A stretch of DNA of 29,307 bases from a virus. The notes beneath the pieces were generated by a model. That model did not search any database. It saw only the letters and a program-made list of their open reading frames with translations, and was not told the DNA's origin. Position 1 is the stretch's first letter; each line of letters opens with the position of its first letter. The stretch is taken from positions 1 to 29,307 of IMG/VR virus record IMGVR_UViG_3300018421_006875. One strand, given 5' to 3'. Shown piece after piece: positions 14,001 to 20,935 of this stretch. A program made the translations under genes and the position numbers.

Positions 14001-14295
14001 GGCTAACGATGTTATTCCAATCCCGCCCGTATTGATTGCCCGCTGTATCTACCCAATTAAATCTAGCTGTTTCGCCTGCTGTACCGCCCTCGGTAGTTAT
14101 GATCGTTAGATCTGACTCTTGATCGCCTACAGCATTTACGAGCATACCGCTACTTATCTGCGATGATTCCGGAATACCGGCGCGCGGGTTTTTCTGTGTA
14201 AAAGTAGATTGCTGATCCCAGATGCTATTATTATCGATGCTCTTAGTACCTACTAAGAAACCTCTGATTCTGTCCGGTGTTACGTTATTACCCAT
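11092..14295 (-). CDS. Large sialidase-like/lectin-like tail tip or receptor-binding protein
   Basis: With 1067 residues this is the longest protein in the window, directly downstream of the tape measure. The N-terminal half has Asp-box (BNR) motifs S204YDNGDTW211, S266LDSGLSF273 and S382DLGDNW388, which mark a sialidase-type beta-propeller. The segment about 470-700 (FRMRLRVVTGNSTINDY, RSNAGVLQSVTHDM, WTKISVTIPTY) looks like a concanavalin-type lectin sandwich. The C-terminal third is beta-rich without motif. It likely binds, and may cleave, host surface glycans. Asp-boxes alone do not prove enzyme activity; I could not identify the arginine triad. Confidence 0.7.
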   Translation of the reverse strand: MGNNVTPDRIRGFLVGTKSIDNNSIWDQQSTFTQKNPRAGIPESSQISSGMLVNAVGDQESDLTIITTEGGTAGETARFNWVDTAGNQYGRDWNNIVSHWDYWKWSASAAAGSWFNSDAVSSSLGELFVVSEVLDSAGRYTISLRKKKRDGAITLVHTFYSAILAVAPSETAHPAIIRMPDESLLVAYVNYTTEDQTNITIHRSYDNGDTWQKITQRALIDNIDISASGYNVRKMKFAQGNNIVALWLELVAKSGTSRNRLAQYRSLDSGLSFRLIDVISTTAEGYFHQPTPISLPDGSTGVAFLDSASGLKFRRIPNSSIRLSGAGWASQEKVIYSGAVNWAHVVSSELQEGQVCAWYEDGRIFVVAQEYGTGALYGFYSSDLGDNWNIISGGYLPIANDGIIYAGGDNASRLKNLSACQFEGRSVIIGHEGNSAHAIYLGGYSTTGYPAIVENPDESQFARWDASWIPVNLPSGSTYWTAGGLGTHTIGEYGLRIQTSTAIRAYTYTGAAGSYFDEGQLFRMRLRVVTGNSTINDYIAMVATQDSGVNSRMLNLRFKTGGFEIRSNAGVLQSVTHDMTAETEILIGWRGGNADIFYRTVDGAQAKDWTKISVTIPTYATGAGNTLRWGHVALFTGNLESYWQEFHVSSGTTAGYSDEMQKRGVIYPPFGEYLYIDGGLSITTISSPARGEDEYTIAPRYDFPIQAIFPDVALSPRIVWRSKTDTADNNIAFFIDQNVEDNERSYHLNDVYGLHLSNINFQKANLKRWTGSAWSLVAAIDISQGLQGTFTRSGHSIMPDVAGNGFYLHYNECVGWRAILQVGETKHVVKIKQNSEGVWGKNSDTKRAVLMIDTDLSDYSTLPTSGQIQLIPDRATILIDALDDVTLGDSALRLEIPTQPTLEGYFQIGTMLYGHLVAIAPQYQRGRSISYEPNIAEEETLDGMYFARKMSDGRRTASIAWTEPVDTTLVQSADPDYWQLSATAGAQPIANYGDAPFQMMGLYQQLANKDPLVYLPSIKLSDTQVINRYHDHILARSTGAVTIESVLGDESIDEAFRVATVNLVEIE

Positions 14296-14296
14296 G

Positions 14297-16255
14297 TCAA
14301 TACCTCGCTATCCCTGTCTGCTTAGGTTTTTTAAATCCGATCTCTCGCGCGAAGCGCCCGAAATGTTTAAACGGCTGTATTATAACCACAGTTTCGTTAT
14401 CCTGCTTGCCCTCTTGTAATTTTTGGACGCCTTGCTCTCCGCCTATCCTGCGGACGGTAGCGCGATCTAGTACAGCCTCGCCACGTAATACGCGGGCGTT
14501 AGCCTCATCCGGAGCTAGTCCCCCCATGTGAAATGAGGGCTGTTGTTGTACTACAGTAGCAAGCTGTGCCGCCCCTGTAGCTGCCGCGGCAGCTATGGGA
14601 ATAGCATTGAGAGGAGGCGGAGCCGATAGCGCAGCGGTCATAATTGCCTCTGCTGTTTTCATCGTTACAGATGCTAACGATAATGCCTTCTGGATATAAA
14701 AAGCCTCCTCAGCATATTTATAATTCTCGTTAGCGAAGGCGCCCGCCAGATCTGACATCGAAGCGTAGAGATCACCTGTAGCCCCTACCGTCTTTTGTAT
14801 TCGCTCCATTTCCTTCTTAGTTTCTTCGTCGATCTGCTTCTTTCTAGCGTCTGAGATCTCTTTATCTCGGTTTTTCTTGGCTATGTCTATCGCTTCCTGT
14901 GCCGCTGCTTGATCGCCTGTTAATATGGCTAGCTCTTTAATTCGATCAAATTCCTTCTTATATTTTTCTTCTATTTTAAAGATCTCTAGCTCGATACCCT
15001 CAGAGCGGCGCATAGCTAATTCTCTCTCTGCATTTAGTAAGAGTAGCCCCTTTCTGATTTCCTCATCTACGAATTTATCTAGCTCTGCCTCTGCCTTAGC
15101 CTGTTCCTCTAATAAGCGTAGGCGCTCCGCCTCTAGCTCTGCCGCCTTCTGTGCCGCCTTATTTAGGCGCTCTTTCTGAGCGGCGATCCTTTTTTCCTCG
15201 TCTGCTTGCTCTTTTTTATACTCTACGATCTGACCGGCTATATTTACAGCCTCTTCCTGCATTCTATTTAGACCCTCTAGCCCGTATTCGATGGCGCCTA
15301 CTTCGCTCAATAATTGATTATAGATAGCCGTTAATGATTCGTTTTCCTGCTTGCCTCTACGAGTAAGATCTAAATTATTTTTGGCGCCCTCTGTAAGCAA
15401 TTGCAAGTTTCTTAGCTGGTTAGTCTGTTCCTCTGATAATACTACAGCCTGCTTTCTGTTATCGATCGCCGCCGCTCTCAAGTCTTTAACCATTGCTATC
15501 TCTTTTTTCTTTTCGATTAGCAATTGTTTCTGATAGTCTATATTATCCTGTATTCCATCGCTAGCGGCTCGCTGTGCTTGTCTTAATTGCGCTTCGTATT
15601 CCGTCATAACGCCAGTAGCTAGATCTAATTCATCTCGTAGATCGTTAATTGTTCTGGCGGCGTCCATCATATTCTGACGATGTTCTTTCTGCGCTTCTGA
15701 TAGGCTTTTCTGAGCATCGCGCATATCTAGCGTTAATTGACGAGCTTTTTCTATCGATTCCTGATAGGCAAAAAAGCCGAGGGTTAAAGTACCTAGTGCT
15801 GCCGCGCCTGCGAGCATAGCAGGGTTTAACGATTTAAAGGTCAATACTAGCCCCTCAGCTACCGCGAAAGTATCCGCTAGTCCATCCGCTGCCTCTGCTA
15901 ATTGAGGATTAACCTCTCGTAAAGCTAGCCCTACAGAGCTAAAACCTCTATCGATCTCGCCTGCATTATCAGCTACTTCCTCTAATTGCTTTTCTGCCCG
16001 TTGCGCAGAATCGGATAGACGATCGAAATCCTTAGACCCGCGACGCGCTGCCGCTGCTGTAGCCTTCGCTGCTTTCTTCGATGCCTCTGCGCTCTTTTTC
16101 GCGGCTTTCTCTGTCTGTTTTAGCTGGCGGTCGAAGGCTTTAGCCATCTTCTTAGCTTCTTTTGAGGTAATACCCGGTATCGATTCTAAATTTCTAATCA
16201 GATCTTTAACGTCTAGCTTAGCCGAGATTTCGATCGATCTTTCTTCTGTAGCCAT
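14297..16255 (-). CDS. Tape measure protein
   Basis: A 652-residue protein that is mostly alpha-helical and coiled coil (EKAAKKSAEASKKAAKATAAAARR at 53-76, LEAERLRLLEEQAKAEAELD). It has a hydrophobic stretch at about 130-165 (LNPAMLAGAAALGTLTLGFFAY) and an Ala-rich hydrophobic segment near 555-580. Near the C-terminus SFHMGGLAPDEANARVLRGEAVLDR matches the conserved end often found in phage tape measure proteins. Such proteins set tail length and travel into the host envelope. At about 0.15 nm per residue its length would suit a tail of roughly 100 nm. It lies between the chaperone/completion genes and the tip genes as expected. Confidence 0.88.
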   Translation of the reverse strand: MATEERSIEISAKLDVKDLIRNLESIPGITSKEAKKMAKAFDRQLKQTEKAAKKSAEASKKAAKATAAAARRGSKDFDRLSDSAQRAEKQLEEVADNAGEIDRGFSSVGLALREVNPQLAEAADGLADTFAVAEGLVLTFKSLNPAMLAGAAALGTLTLGFFAYQESIEKARQLTLDMRDAQKSLSEAQKEHRQNMMDAARTINDLRDELDLATGVMTEYEAQLRQAQRAASDGIQDNIDYQKQLLIEKKKEIAMVKDLRAAAIDNRKQAVVLSEEQTNQLRNLQLLTEGAKNNLDLTRRGKQENESLTAIYNQLLSEVGAIEYGLEGLNRMQEEAVNIAGQIVEYKKEQADEEKRIAAQKERLNKAAQKAAELEAERLRLLEEQAKAEAELDKFVDEEIRKGLLLLNAERELAMRRSEGIELEIFKIEEKYKKEFDRIKELAILTGDQAAAQEAIDIAKKNRDKEISDARKKQIDEETKKEMERIQKTVGATGDLYASMSDLAGAFANENYKYAEEAFYIQKALSLASVTMKTAEAIMTAALSAPPPLNAIPIAAAAATGAAQLATVVQQQPSFHMGGLAPDEANARVLRGEAVLDRATVRRIGGEQGVQKLQEGKQDNETVVIIQPFKHFGRFAREIGFKKPKQTGIARY

Positions 16256-16722
16256 TACATGCCCCTATCTAGCTCATTCGCTATTACTTTTACAATTTTA
16301 TTAACCTGTTTGCGCATAGGTTTAACTAGCAATTCAGTAGAGGCTCGCTTGCCTCTGGGCTGTAATATACCCTCATTATCTTTATTTACCGAGTCATAGC
16401 CGAATTTAATCGCCCATGAGTACGGCGCTGTATTGCGCAGATAGATAACAATTTGCCCTTTTTCAAGTCTTTTACCTAGCTCAAATTTTTTCCACGATTC
16501 GCCCGATCGCTCTTTGTAAAAGACTACTTTACCGTCTTTATTTTTACGTATGAGAGGAGCCTGACGAGGCCATTCTTTAACAGCCTCGCGCTCTATTTCT
16601 TCGAAGGTAGAGGAGATCAGGCGCTCCGCATCGGGTACTACTTTCTTTAGTACGCTGTCTAGCATTTTCCCGATCGTATCCTCTACATTTAGCTGAGTTT
16701 TACCCGTTGTTATCTTAGCCAT
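16255..16722 (-). CDS. Hypothetical tail-module protein (HK97 gp10-like?)
   Basis: This 155-residue basic protein lies between the frameshifted chaperone and the tape measure. It starts 1 base after the stop of the fusion frame and shares TAATG with the tape measure start. The centre (ERSGESWKKFELGKRLEKGQIVIYLRNTAPYSWAIKFGYDSVNK) resembles small neck/tail-completion proteins of the HK97 gp10 group, where an aromatic ...YxxxIEfG motif is usual. Such genes normally lie ahead of the tail tube gene, so the position is unusual. It might instead be a tail assembly helper. Only a weak family call is possible. Confidence 0.7.
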   Translation of the reverse strand: MAKITTGKTQLNVEDTIGKMLDSVLKKVVPDAERLISSTFEEIEREAVKEWPRQAPLIRKNKDGKVVFYKERSGESWKKFELGKRLEKGQIVIYLRNTAPYSWAIKFGYDSVNKDNEGILQPRGKRASTELLVKPMRKQVNKIVKVIANELDRGM

Positions 16723-16723
16723 T

Positions 16724-17277
16724 TTACATCCTGTTTCTATCTGCTTTTCTCTGCATTTCGAGATCCATATTTCTCTCTCTGCGAGCCTCTAGATCCTTAG
16801 ATGACTCTTGAGAGAGTATATACTCAGCTATTATATCAGATCGAACATGGCTATCTAGGGTATAGAGCCAATGGGGATCCTTTCCCCATCGCAGCGCTAC
16901 CCGCAGAAAGAGGAGATCTAGCCTTCCTCGCCCTGCGAAAAATTTGCTTTTTCCTCTGCCTCATCGAAGGAGATCGCCCGTAGCATCTCGGTTAATACTA
17001 GTGATCCCATCTCATAGATAGAGCCTACAGACACCCCCGCCTCTAATAATCGATCGAGCACTTTATGCCCGAATTTTATCGGATCGCCCGTCGCGACATT
17101 ATACGCGGGTAGTACTCGTTTATGATCGAGAGCTACAGCAATAGCAGCGGCAGATAATCGCCCCAGATGAGCGCGGTTTAAATCCGATCCCCATAATGAT
17201 ACGAAATCGAGGCATGTAGCCATAGATAGCGGCAATTTGCCCTCGTGCTCGCCTAATTTTCTTAGATCTAATTTCAT
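16724..17277 (-). CDS. Tail assembly chaperone fusion made by -1 frameshift (gpG-T type)
   Basis: If ribosomes slip back one base at AAATTTT (16945-16939), the 119-residue chaperone reading frame continues from Phe113 with 71 further residues to a TAA at 16726-16724, two bases before the next ATG. The added part runs FAGRGRLDLLFLRVALRWGK, then DPHWLYTLDS, and contains IIAEYILSQE and a charged helix. A W-G-x-D-P segment and an AEY helix are typical of the T part of siphovirus G/GT chaperones. The extension has no start codon with a ribosome site near its beginning, so frameshifting is the likely expression route. The product would be 184 residues and guide tape measure and tail tube assembly. 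Confidence 0.8.
16918..17277 (-). CDS. Tail assembly chaperone, short form (gpG type)
   Basis: This is the 119-residue unshifted product. It starts with GAGGTAACAGAA before ATG, right after the tail tube gene and its hairpin. The protein is helical (LSAAAIAVALDHK, VGSIYEMGSLVLTEMLRAISFDEAEEK) and ends in a Glu-rich tail, as gpG proteins do. With the frameshifted form it should bind the tape measure protein and recruit tail tube subunits; neither form is expected in the virion. Stop TAG at 16920-16918. Confidence 0.8.
   Translation of the reverse strand: MKLDLRKLGEHEGKLPLSMATCLDFVSLWGSDLNRAHLGRLSAAAIAVALDHKRVLPAYNVATGDPIKFGHKVLDRLLEAGVSVGSIYEMGSLVLTEMLRAISFDEAEEKANFSQGEEG
16939..16945 (-). 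other. -1 ribosomal slippery heptamer AAATTTT
   Basis: Read in frame as A AAT TTT, it fits X XXY YYZ, allowing both tRNAs to re-pair after a -1 slip. Nine bases downstream GAGGA (16929-16925) pairs with TCCTC (16914-16910), and an outer CGCAG/CTGCG pair (16937-16933, 16906-16902) could extend it, a plausible stimulatory hairpin that contains the zero-frame stop. Confidence 0.75.
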
Positions 17278-17299
17278 TTCTGTTACCTCAAAATGTAGC

Positions 17300-17319
17300 G
17301 GGGGGCTTTATCGCCCCCC
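17300..17319 (-). terminator. Strong G/C hairpin after the tail tube gene
   Basis: On the minus strand GGGGGGC pairs with GCCCCCC around a 6-base loop, 14 bases after the tail tube stop. No T-tract follows directly, so it is more likely an mRNA 3'-end stabiliser or partial terminator than a full stop. It separates a high-copy protein from low-copy chaperones. Confidence 0.6.
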
Positions 17320-17332
17320 TGATTGTAGTATG

Positions 17333-17854
17333 TTATACCGGTCCTACTTCGACAGCGCCGCCGTAGCAGTTAAAATTAACGGTAAAAGTACCCGGATCGC
17401 CCTCGCTCCATCCCATAGAGGTAATAGCGCATTTAGACAGGGTAATTTTATGATCTGCATCGTCACCATTAGCGGTTCCTGCGGCTAAGTATTCTAGATC
17501 GATACAATGGATCGATTCGTCGATACGAGGGGATCCAGCTAGCCCAGTAGAAATATTAGCAGCATAGAACGCTCTACCTTTTACGAAATCGCGTACAGAT
17601 CCGGCTTGAGTAGCATCTGTAAATTGGCGAAATTGGAAAGAGAAAGATCCTGTAATAATTTGATCGTCTGTTCCGCGTACATTGGTAATAGCTCCGCGAT
17701 CTCGCATCTCGGTAAATGTACGGGCGCTAGGCTCGTCAATAGATAGATCGCCTTCCTCGTAGGCTACTTCTAGAGTTACGGCGGTCGGTGTAGTTCCGTC
17801 GATCAGAGTAATAACCCCGTCGCGGCGAATTTTTGGTACAATTGAGTATGGCAT
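17333..17854 (-). CDS. Major tail tube protein
   Basis: A 173-residue beta-rich protein with AGGAGG before its ATG, the best ribosome site of the tail module, consistent with high expression. The pattern (PKIRRDGVITLIDGTTPTAVTLEV..., DQIITGSFSFQFRQFTD, GTFTVNFNCYGG) fits siphovirus tail tube subunits, which stack as hexamers around the tape measure. It lies directly between the tail terminator and the chaperones, the normal place. Two acidic segments (YEEGDLSIDEPS, GTANGDDADHK) are likely loops. Confidence 0.8.
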   Translation of the reverse strand: MPYSIVPKIRRDGVITLIDGTTPTAVTLEVAYEEGDLSIDEPSARTFTEMRDRGAITNVRGTDDQIITGSFSFQFRQFTDATQAGSVRDFVKGRAFYAANISTGLAGSPRIDESIHCIDLEYLAAGTANGDDADHKITLSKCAITSMGWSEGDPGTFTVNFNCYGGAVEVGPV

Positions 17855-17862
17855 GCTGCCTC

Positions 17863-18291
17863 CTATATGGTATTGAGTGTAGTAAAGAGTAGGGTTATTA
17901 TAATGTATTCTTGCGAGTCTATGACTTGCCGCGCGGAACTTTCATATTTTATCGAGAATTGATTATCTCCGGTGTAAGACTCTAGGACCTTGCTAATAAT
18001 CGCTTGCTCAGCATCTAGCGCAGCGTCATAATCTACCGGATATATATCAAGAGGGCGCAGGCGGTACGAAAATATAACCCGCAGAGGCGAGCTAATATAA
18101 ACCCCTACCCCCCTGCGCTGACGCTCATTAAAGGCGGTAGAACTCTCGAAACCTACAGAAAAGGCTTTATGTGCGATGGTGTTCTGCGTACGTCCGAAAT
18201 ATTGCGGCGGTAGCTTCGCTAATTTAAAGCCGCTGATTTCTTCGATCTTAGCTGTGACCGCCTGCCGCAATTGAGATAGAGATACAGACAT
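17863..18291 (-). CDS. Tail terminator/completion protein
   Basis: This 142-residue protein shares a TAATG overlap with the preceding connector gene and ends 8 bases before the tail tube gene. The layout (N-terminal helix SQLRQAVTAKIEEISGF, then VGVYISSPLRVIFSYRLRPLD, a helix DAALDAEQAIISKVLES, and a strand YIIITLLFTTL) matches small alpha/beta tail terminators of the lambda gpU kind. These cap the tail tube and join it to the head. The call relies on size, order and fold-like pattern. Confidence 0.65.
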   Translation of the reverse strand: MSVSLSQLRQAVTAKIEEISGFKLAKLPPQYFGRTQNTIAHKAFSVGFESSTAFNERQRRGVGVYISSPLRVIFSYRLRPLDIYPVDYDAALDAEQAIISKVLESYTGDNQFSIKYESSARQVIDSQEYIIITLLFTTLNTI

Positions 18292-19055
18292 TAGCGCCGC
18301 CTTCTGTAGTTTCTCGGTGGATTCGATAGATAGATTACGGGCTGTTTTGCAATACGATCGTTAGCTGTGTCCGCTGTACCATTATGATCCTTGTCATAGA
18401 CAAAAGATAAAGATTTCCAATCATATTTGAATTGGTTGTAATGCTCAGTAGCTAGATCCAGATACCGCCCGTTACTCTGCCCTAGAGAGCTATGGAAATC
18501 GCGGAAAATATAATAGAGCGTTAGATTCTGATGTACTGCCCTAAATGACTCGCTGCTCATTACCAGATACTCTAGCCCGCCGCCTTCTGTGCGCATCTTC
18601 TGAATTATGGAATACCATGCCTCGTCTATATAGCTCTGGTATGACGTCATACTAGAGGGGCGTAGATCTGCTAGCTGGCTATATGTAGCTGTGAGATCTC
18701 CATCGGATACGACAGGATACAGGCGACGCTTTACGATGGCAGCACCGCGCCGAAATACTTTAACCGCTCCGCCAATAGTGATCGCCCATTCCTGTAAATA
18801 GCCCTCGCCTAGATTGAGATCGTTGTTTAGGATCGCTGCTGTATGCGTATATTCTGGAATGTTAGCCGGAAAGGAAGCTAGAGCGTTATCTACTAGCTTA
18901 GTACCGTTAGGGGCTATGAGAGTATAGCGTACCTCGGTAGGCGCCAATAAAGAGCCATCTCTATATACTGGTAGGGTACTGGTTTGCGATTTCCCGCGCT
19001 CTAGTAGCTCAGGTATTTTAATCTGCGGTGCGTATGGTATAGATGAGCTAGTCAT
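18291..19055 (-). CDS. Head-tail connector-like protein
   Basis: A 254-residue protein between the capsid and tail terminator genes. The first half is beta-rich (TSTLPVYRDGSLLAPTEVRYTLIAPNGTKLVD, YLQEWAITIGGAVKVFRRGAAIV). The second is helical (SYIDEAWYSIIQKMRTEGG, LATEHYNQFKYDWKSLSF), as in adaptors that dock under the portal. Near the end D221KDHNGTAD229TAND resembles an EF-hand-type calcium loop. It overlaps its upstream neighbour by 4 bases (ATGA). The C-terminus is very basic (NPPRNYRRRR). Calling it a connector is inference from order. Confidence 0.6.
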   Translation of the reverse strand: MTSSSIPYAPQIKIPELLERGKSQTSTLPVYRDGSLLAPTEVRYTLIAPNGTKLVDNALASFPANIPEYTHTAAILNNDLNLGEGYLQEWAITIGGAVKVFRRGAAIVKRRLYPVVSDGDLTATYSQLADLRPSSMTSYQSYIDEAWYSIIQKMRTEGGGLEYLVMSSESFRAVHQNLTLYYIFRDFHSSLGQSNGRYLDLATEHYNQFKYDWKSLSFVYDKDHNGTADTANDRIAKQPVIYLSNPPRNYRRRR

Positions 19056-19717
19056 TTTATTTCTTGATAAACCTCTAGCCCTCTTTCCTCAAAATCTTTT
19101 AGGGCTTTTTTCATGTCGCTAATTATTTGATAATCGGCGTCTATTTTCTTCTTGACCTCTGGGATATGCTGATCTCGTAGAAATCGCTCAGGGCGCTTCT
19201 GATAGTCGATAATCATTAGTTCCCAAAAATGAGTTTCTGGAAATGGTAGATCTCCATTTACGAGCAGCGATACATTCCACTTTAATTTAGCGATGTTGTC
19301 CATCTTCGTGATTAGGCGCCCCGCGATCGCTTTAGGCTGTAGCCATTTAGGGACGTGATAACGCCCGCCGCGTACAGGATACACTACCATATAATCATAT
19401 TTACGAGGATCGAGATATGTCCAGCCTTGAGATTGTAATGTACCGATGCGAGATGAGGGATTACCTAGCTCTTTTTCGATCTGATGAATTCCATTAGCCC
19501 CGGGTACGATGCGCTCCATACGTACATGCGGCACGAAGAAACCTTTTTTTACTACCTCGGTTTTCTTGCCCTTTTCTACTTCGACGTCGAAATACTGAAA
19601 TAGCCAATTGCTCGGATGGCATTTATAATAAAAAGGATGATTAGGCTTCGCGGGTAGATACTGCTGTTGGTGATTCTGGATCGGCGTCCATTTTTGCGCG
19701 TTCATGTTATTATTCAT
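19052..19717 (-). CDS. Hypothetical head-module protein (221 aa)
   Basis: It is the first gene after the capsid protein and its downstream hairpin, with AGAGGTACAAAA before ATG. The N-terminus is Asn/Gln-rich (MNNNMNAQKWTPIQNHQQQ). The middle (FFVPHVRMERIVPGANGIHQIEKE, YDYMVVYPVRGGRYHVPKWLQP) is beta-like. The C-terminus is helical and charged (RFLRDQHIPEVKKKIDADYQIISDMKKALKDFEERG). I do not recognise a family. From position it could be a head completion or neck protein. It overlaps the next gene in ATGA fashion. Confidence 0.7.
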   Translation of the reverse strand: MNNNMNAQKWTPIQNHQQQYLPAKPNHPFYYKCHPSNWLFQYFDVEVEKGKKTEVVKKGFFVPHVRMERIVPGANGIHQIEKELGNPSSRIGTLQSQGWTYLDPRKYDYMVVYPVRGGRYHVPKWLQPKAIAGRLITKMDNIAKLKWNVSLLVNGDLPFPETHFWELMIIDYQKRPERFLRDQHIPEVKKKIDADYQIISDMKKALKDFEERGLEVYQEIK

Positions 19718-19750
19718 TTTTGTACCTCTACATTATTTTTTGAAAAGTAA

Positions 19751-19773
19751 GCAGGGGGAAAGATCCCCCCCGC
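19751..19773 (-). terminator. G/C hairpin after the capsid gene
   Basis: On the minus strand GCGGGGGGG pairs with CCCCCTGC around ATCTTT (core GGGGG/CCCCC at 19754-19758 and 19765-19769), 15 bases after the capsid stop, followed by TTACTTTT. It is a likely partial terminator or 3' stabiliser, giving the capsid gene a short abundant transcript. Confidence 0.65.
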
Positions 19774-19788
19774 TCTAGTGTGTATAGA

Positions 19789-20724
19789 TTAATCTACAGA
19801 GATTAGATTAACACCGCGATCGTTATCGATAACAGCCATACCGAGGTATGCATGTCCGACTACGCGAGTTAATGCTCTAGTCGCATCGCGATCCATCTCG
19901 ATCAATACTTCGCCCATTTCCATAGACTCAGCAGCACCGGGCAAGCCTTGAGGCATACCAGTAGCATAACCGATAGCACCGGGCGCAAACATGGCGCCTT
20001 GGTAATCTGTACCATCGCTCTCGATATGAGATGATGTATAGATCTCAACGCCCATGAATGTACCTTTATAATGAGATCCTTTAGCGCCCATAGCCTCGAA
20101 GGATGCAGGGGCGAAAGCGAGAGCATTATTAGACTCTGAACGAATAGAATCCTGTAGCTCTCCCCATTGTTTAGGATGCAATACAGCCACGTATGGACCA
20201 GGAGCGCCTTTAAATGTAGCGGCTTGCTCTAATGCTTGGAAAGCATCGATAAAAGCATCTACGTCGAGAACTACACCGGTAGATCCTTTAGTTACAGTAA
20301 ATCCACCGTTTAAAGTAGCCCCTGTAAGATCTGCGAATAGATTTTCGTATGATCTAGCGATGTCCTCAGCTAGACGGAAAGGATCGATGTCACCGCCTAA
20401 ACCAGTCATGGAAGCGAGATCAGAGATAGAACGCGCCATAGCTTGTCTTTTTACGACAATATCTACATGATCGTCTGTTAAAGCGCTATCGCTTACAGCG
20501 TCGATTTCGTTAGCTCCGGTAAAAGATGAGAATCCATCGTATCCATCTAGCCCTGCTTTACGTACTCGAATAGTTTGCGATCCGCTGCCATTAATAGATC
20601 CGCAGAATTCCATAAATGGCGTATTACGTAGGTTAGCCACGTCGGTTAATAGTAATTTGATTTCTTGACTAATCATCTCTTGCATTCGCAAGTCGCCGAT
20701 TAGTGAATTGTTAGTAATAGTCAT
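19789..20724 (-). CDS. Major capsid protein (HK97-like fold)
   Basis: A 311-residue protein of the size of HK97-fold capsid subunits without a long delta domain. It follows scaffold and portal and precedes connector genes. Segments fit the fold: an N-terminal helix (LRMQEMISQEIKLLLTD), an E-loop-like region (INGSGSQTIRVRKAGLDGYDGFSSFTGANEID), the spine helix (DIDPFRLAEDIARSYENLFADLTG), and the P-domain/A-loop region (GPYVAVLHPKQWGELQDSIRSE, ... GVEIYTSSHIESDGTDYQGAMFAPGAIGYA). The separate scaffold gene argues against a built-in scaffold. The ribosome site is weak (GGTG), but a private promoter and flanking hairpins suggest strong expression. Confidence 0.85.
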   Translation of the reverse strand: MTITNNSLIGDLRMQEMISQEIKLLLTDVANLRNTPFMEFCGSINGSGSQTIRVRKAGLDGYDGFSSFTGANEIDAVSDSALTDDHVDIVVKRQAMARSISDLASMTGLGGDIDPFRLAEDIARSYENLFADLTGATLNGGFTVTKGSTGVVLDVDAFIDAFQALEQAATFKGAPGPYVAVLHPKQWGELQDSIRSESNNALAFAPASFEAMGAKGSHYKGTFMGVEIYTSSHIESDGTDYQGAMFAPGAIGYATGMPQGLPGAAESMEMGEVLIEMDRDATRALTRVVGHAYLGMAVIDNDRGVNLISVD

Positions 20725-20783
20725 TATCGCACCATTATTTTATTAGTTAAATTTTGAGTTTAAATTAGAGAACTTTCGATCGG

Positions 20784-20816
20784 GTTAATCTGCTATTAAC
20801 GGGCGCGACCCTGCCC
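20784..20816 (-). promoter_or_regulatory. Structured 5' leader of the capsid gene
   Basis: Two adjacent stem-loops lie between the capsid promoter and its ATG: GGGC/GCCC (20801-20804, 20813-20816) and GTTAAT/ATTAAC (20784-20789, 20795-20800). About 60 unpaired bases rich in A/T follow before the start codon. They may stabilise the mRNA or offer a site for autoregulation. Confidence 0.5.
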
Positions 20817-20833
20817 ATGTCGGTTCGAGAATT

Positions 20834-20862
20834 ATTTTATATCATATTTCTCTAAAATGCAA
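20834..20862 (-). promoter_or_regulatory. Candidate promoter of the capsid gene
   Basis: On the minus strand TTGCAT (20862-20857), a 17-base spacer and TAAAAT (20839-20834). It lies just downstream of a terminator, in a 211-base gap between the fibre-like gene and the capsid gene, where a new promoter would be needed. Confidence 0.65.
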
Positions 20863-20875
20863 ATTGCTAAAAATG

Positions 20876-20901
20876 AAAACCCCCGCCAATAAAGGCGAGG
20901 G
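20876..20901 (-). terminator. Rho-independent terminator before the capsid gene
   Basis: On the minus strand CCCTCGCC (20901-20894) pairs with GGCGGGGG (20887-20880), one G-T pair, around TTTATT, followed by TTTTCATTTTT. It ends the transcript of the packaging/scaffold/fibre genes 35 bases after their last stop. Confidence 0.82.
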
Positions 20902-20935
20902 AAAACATGTGAGGTAACAGTTTTTAAGGAAAAAC

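Noticed and set aside
14222-15533. Plus-strand ORFs opposite the tape measure gene
   Set aside because: Ser/Ala-rich antisense translation of coiled-coil codons.
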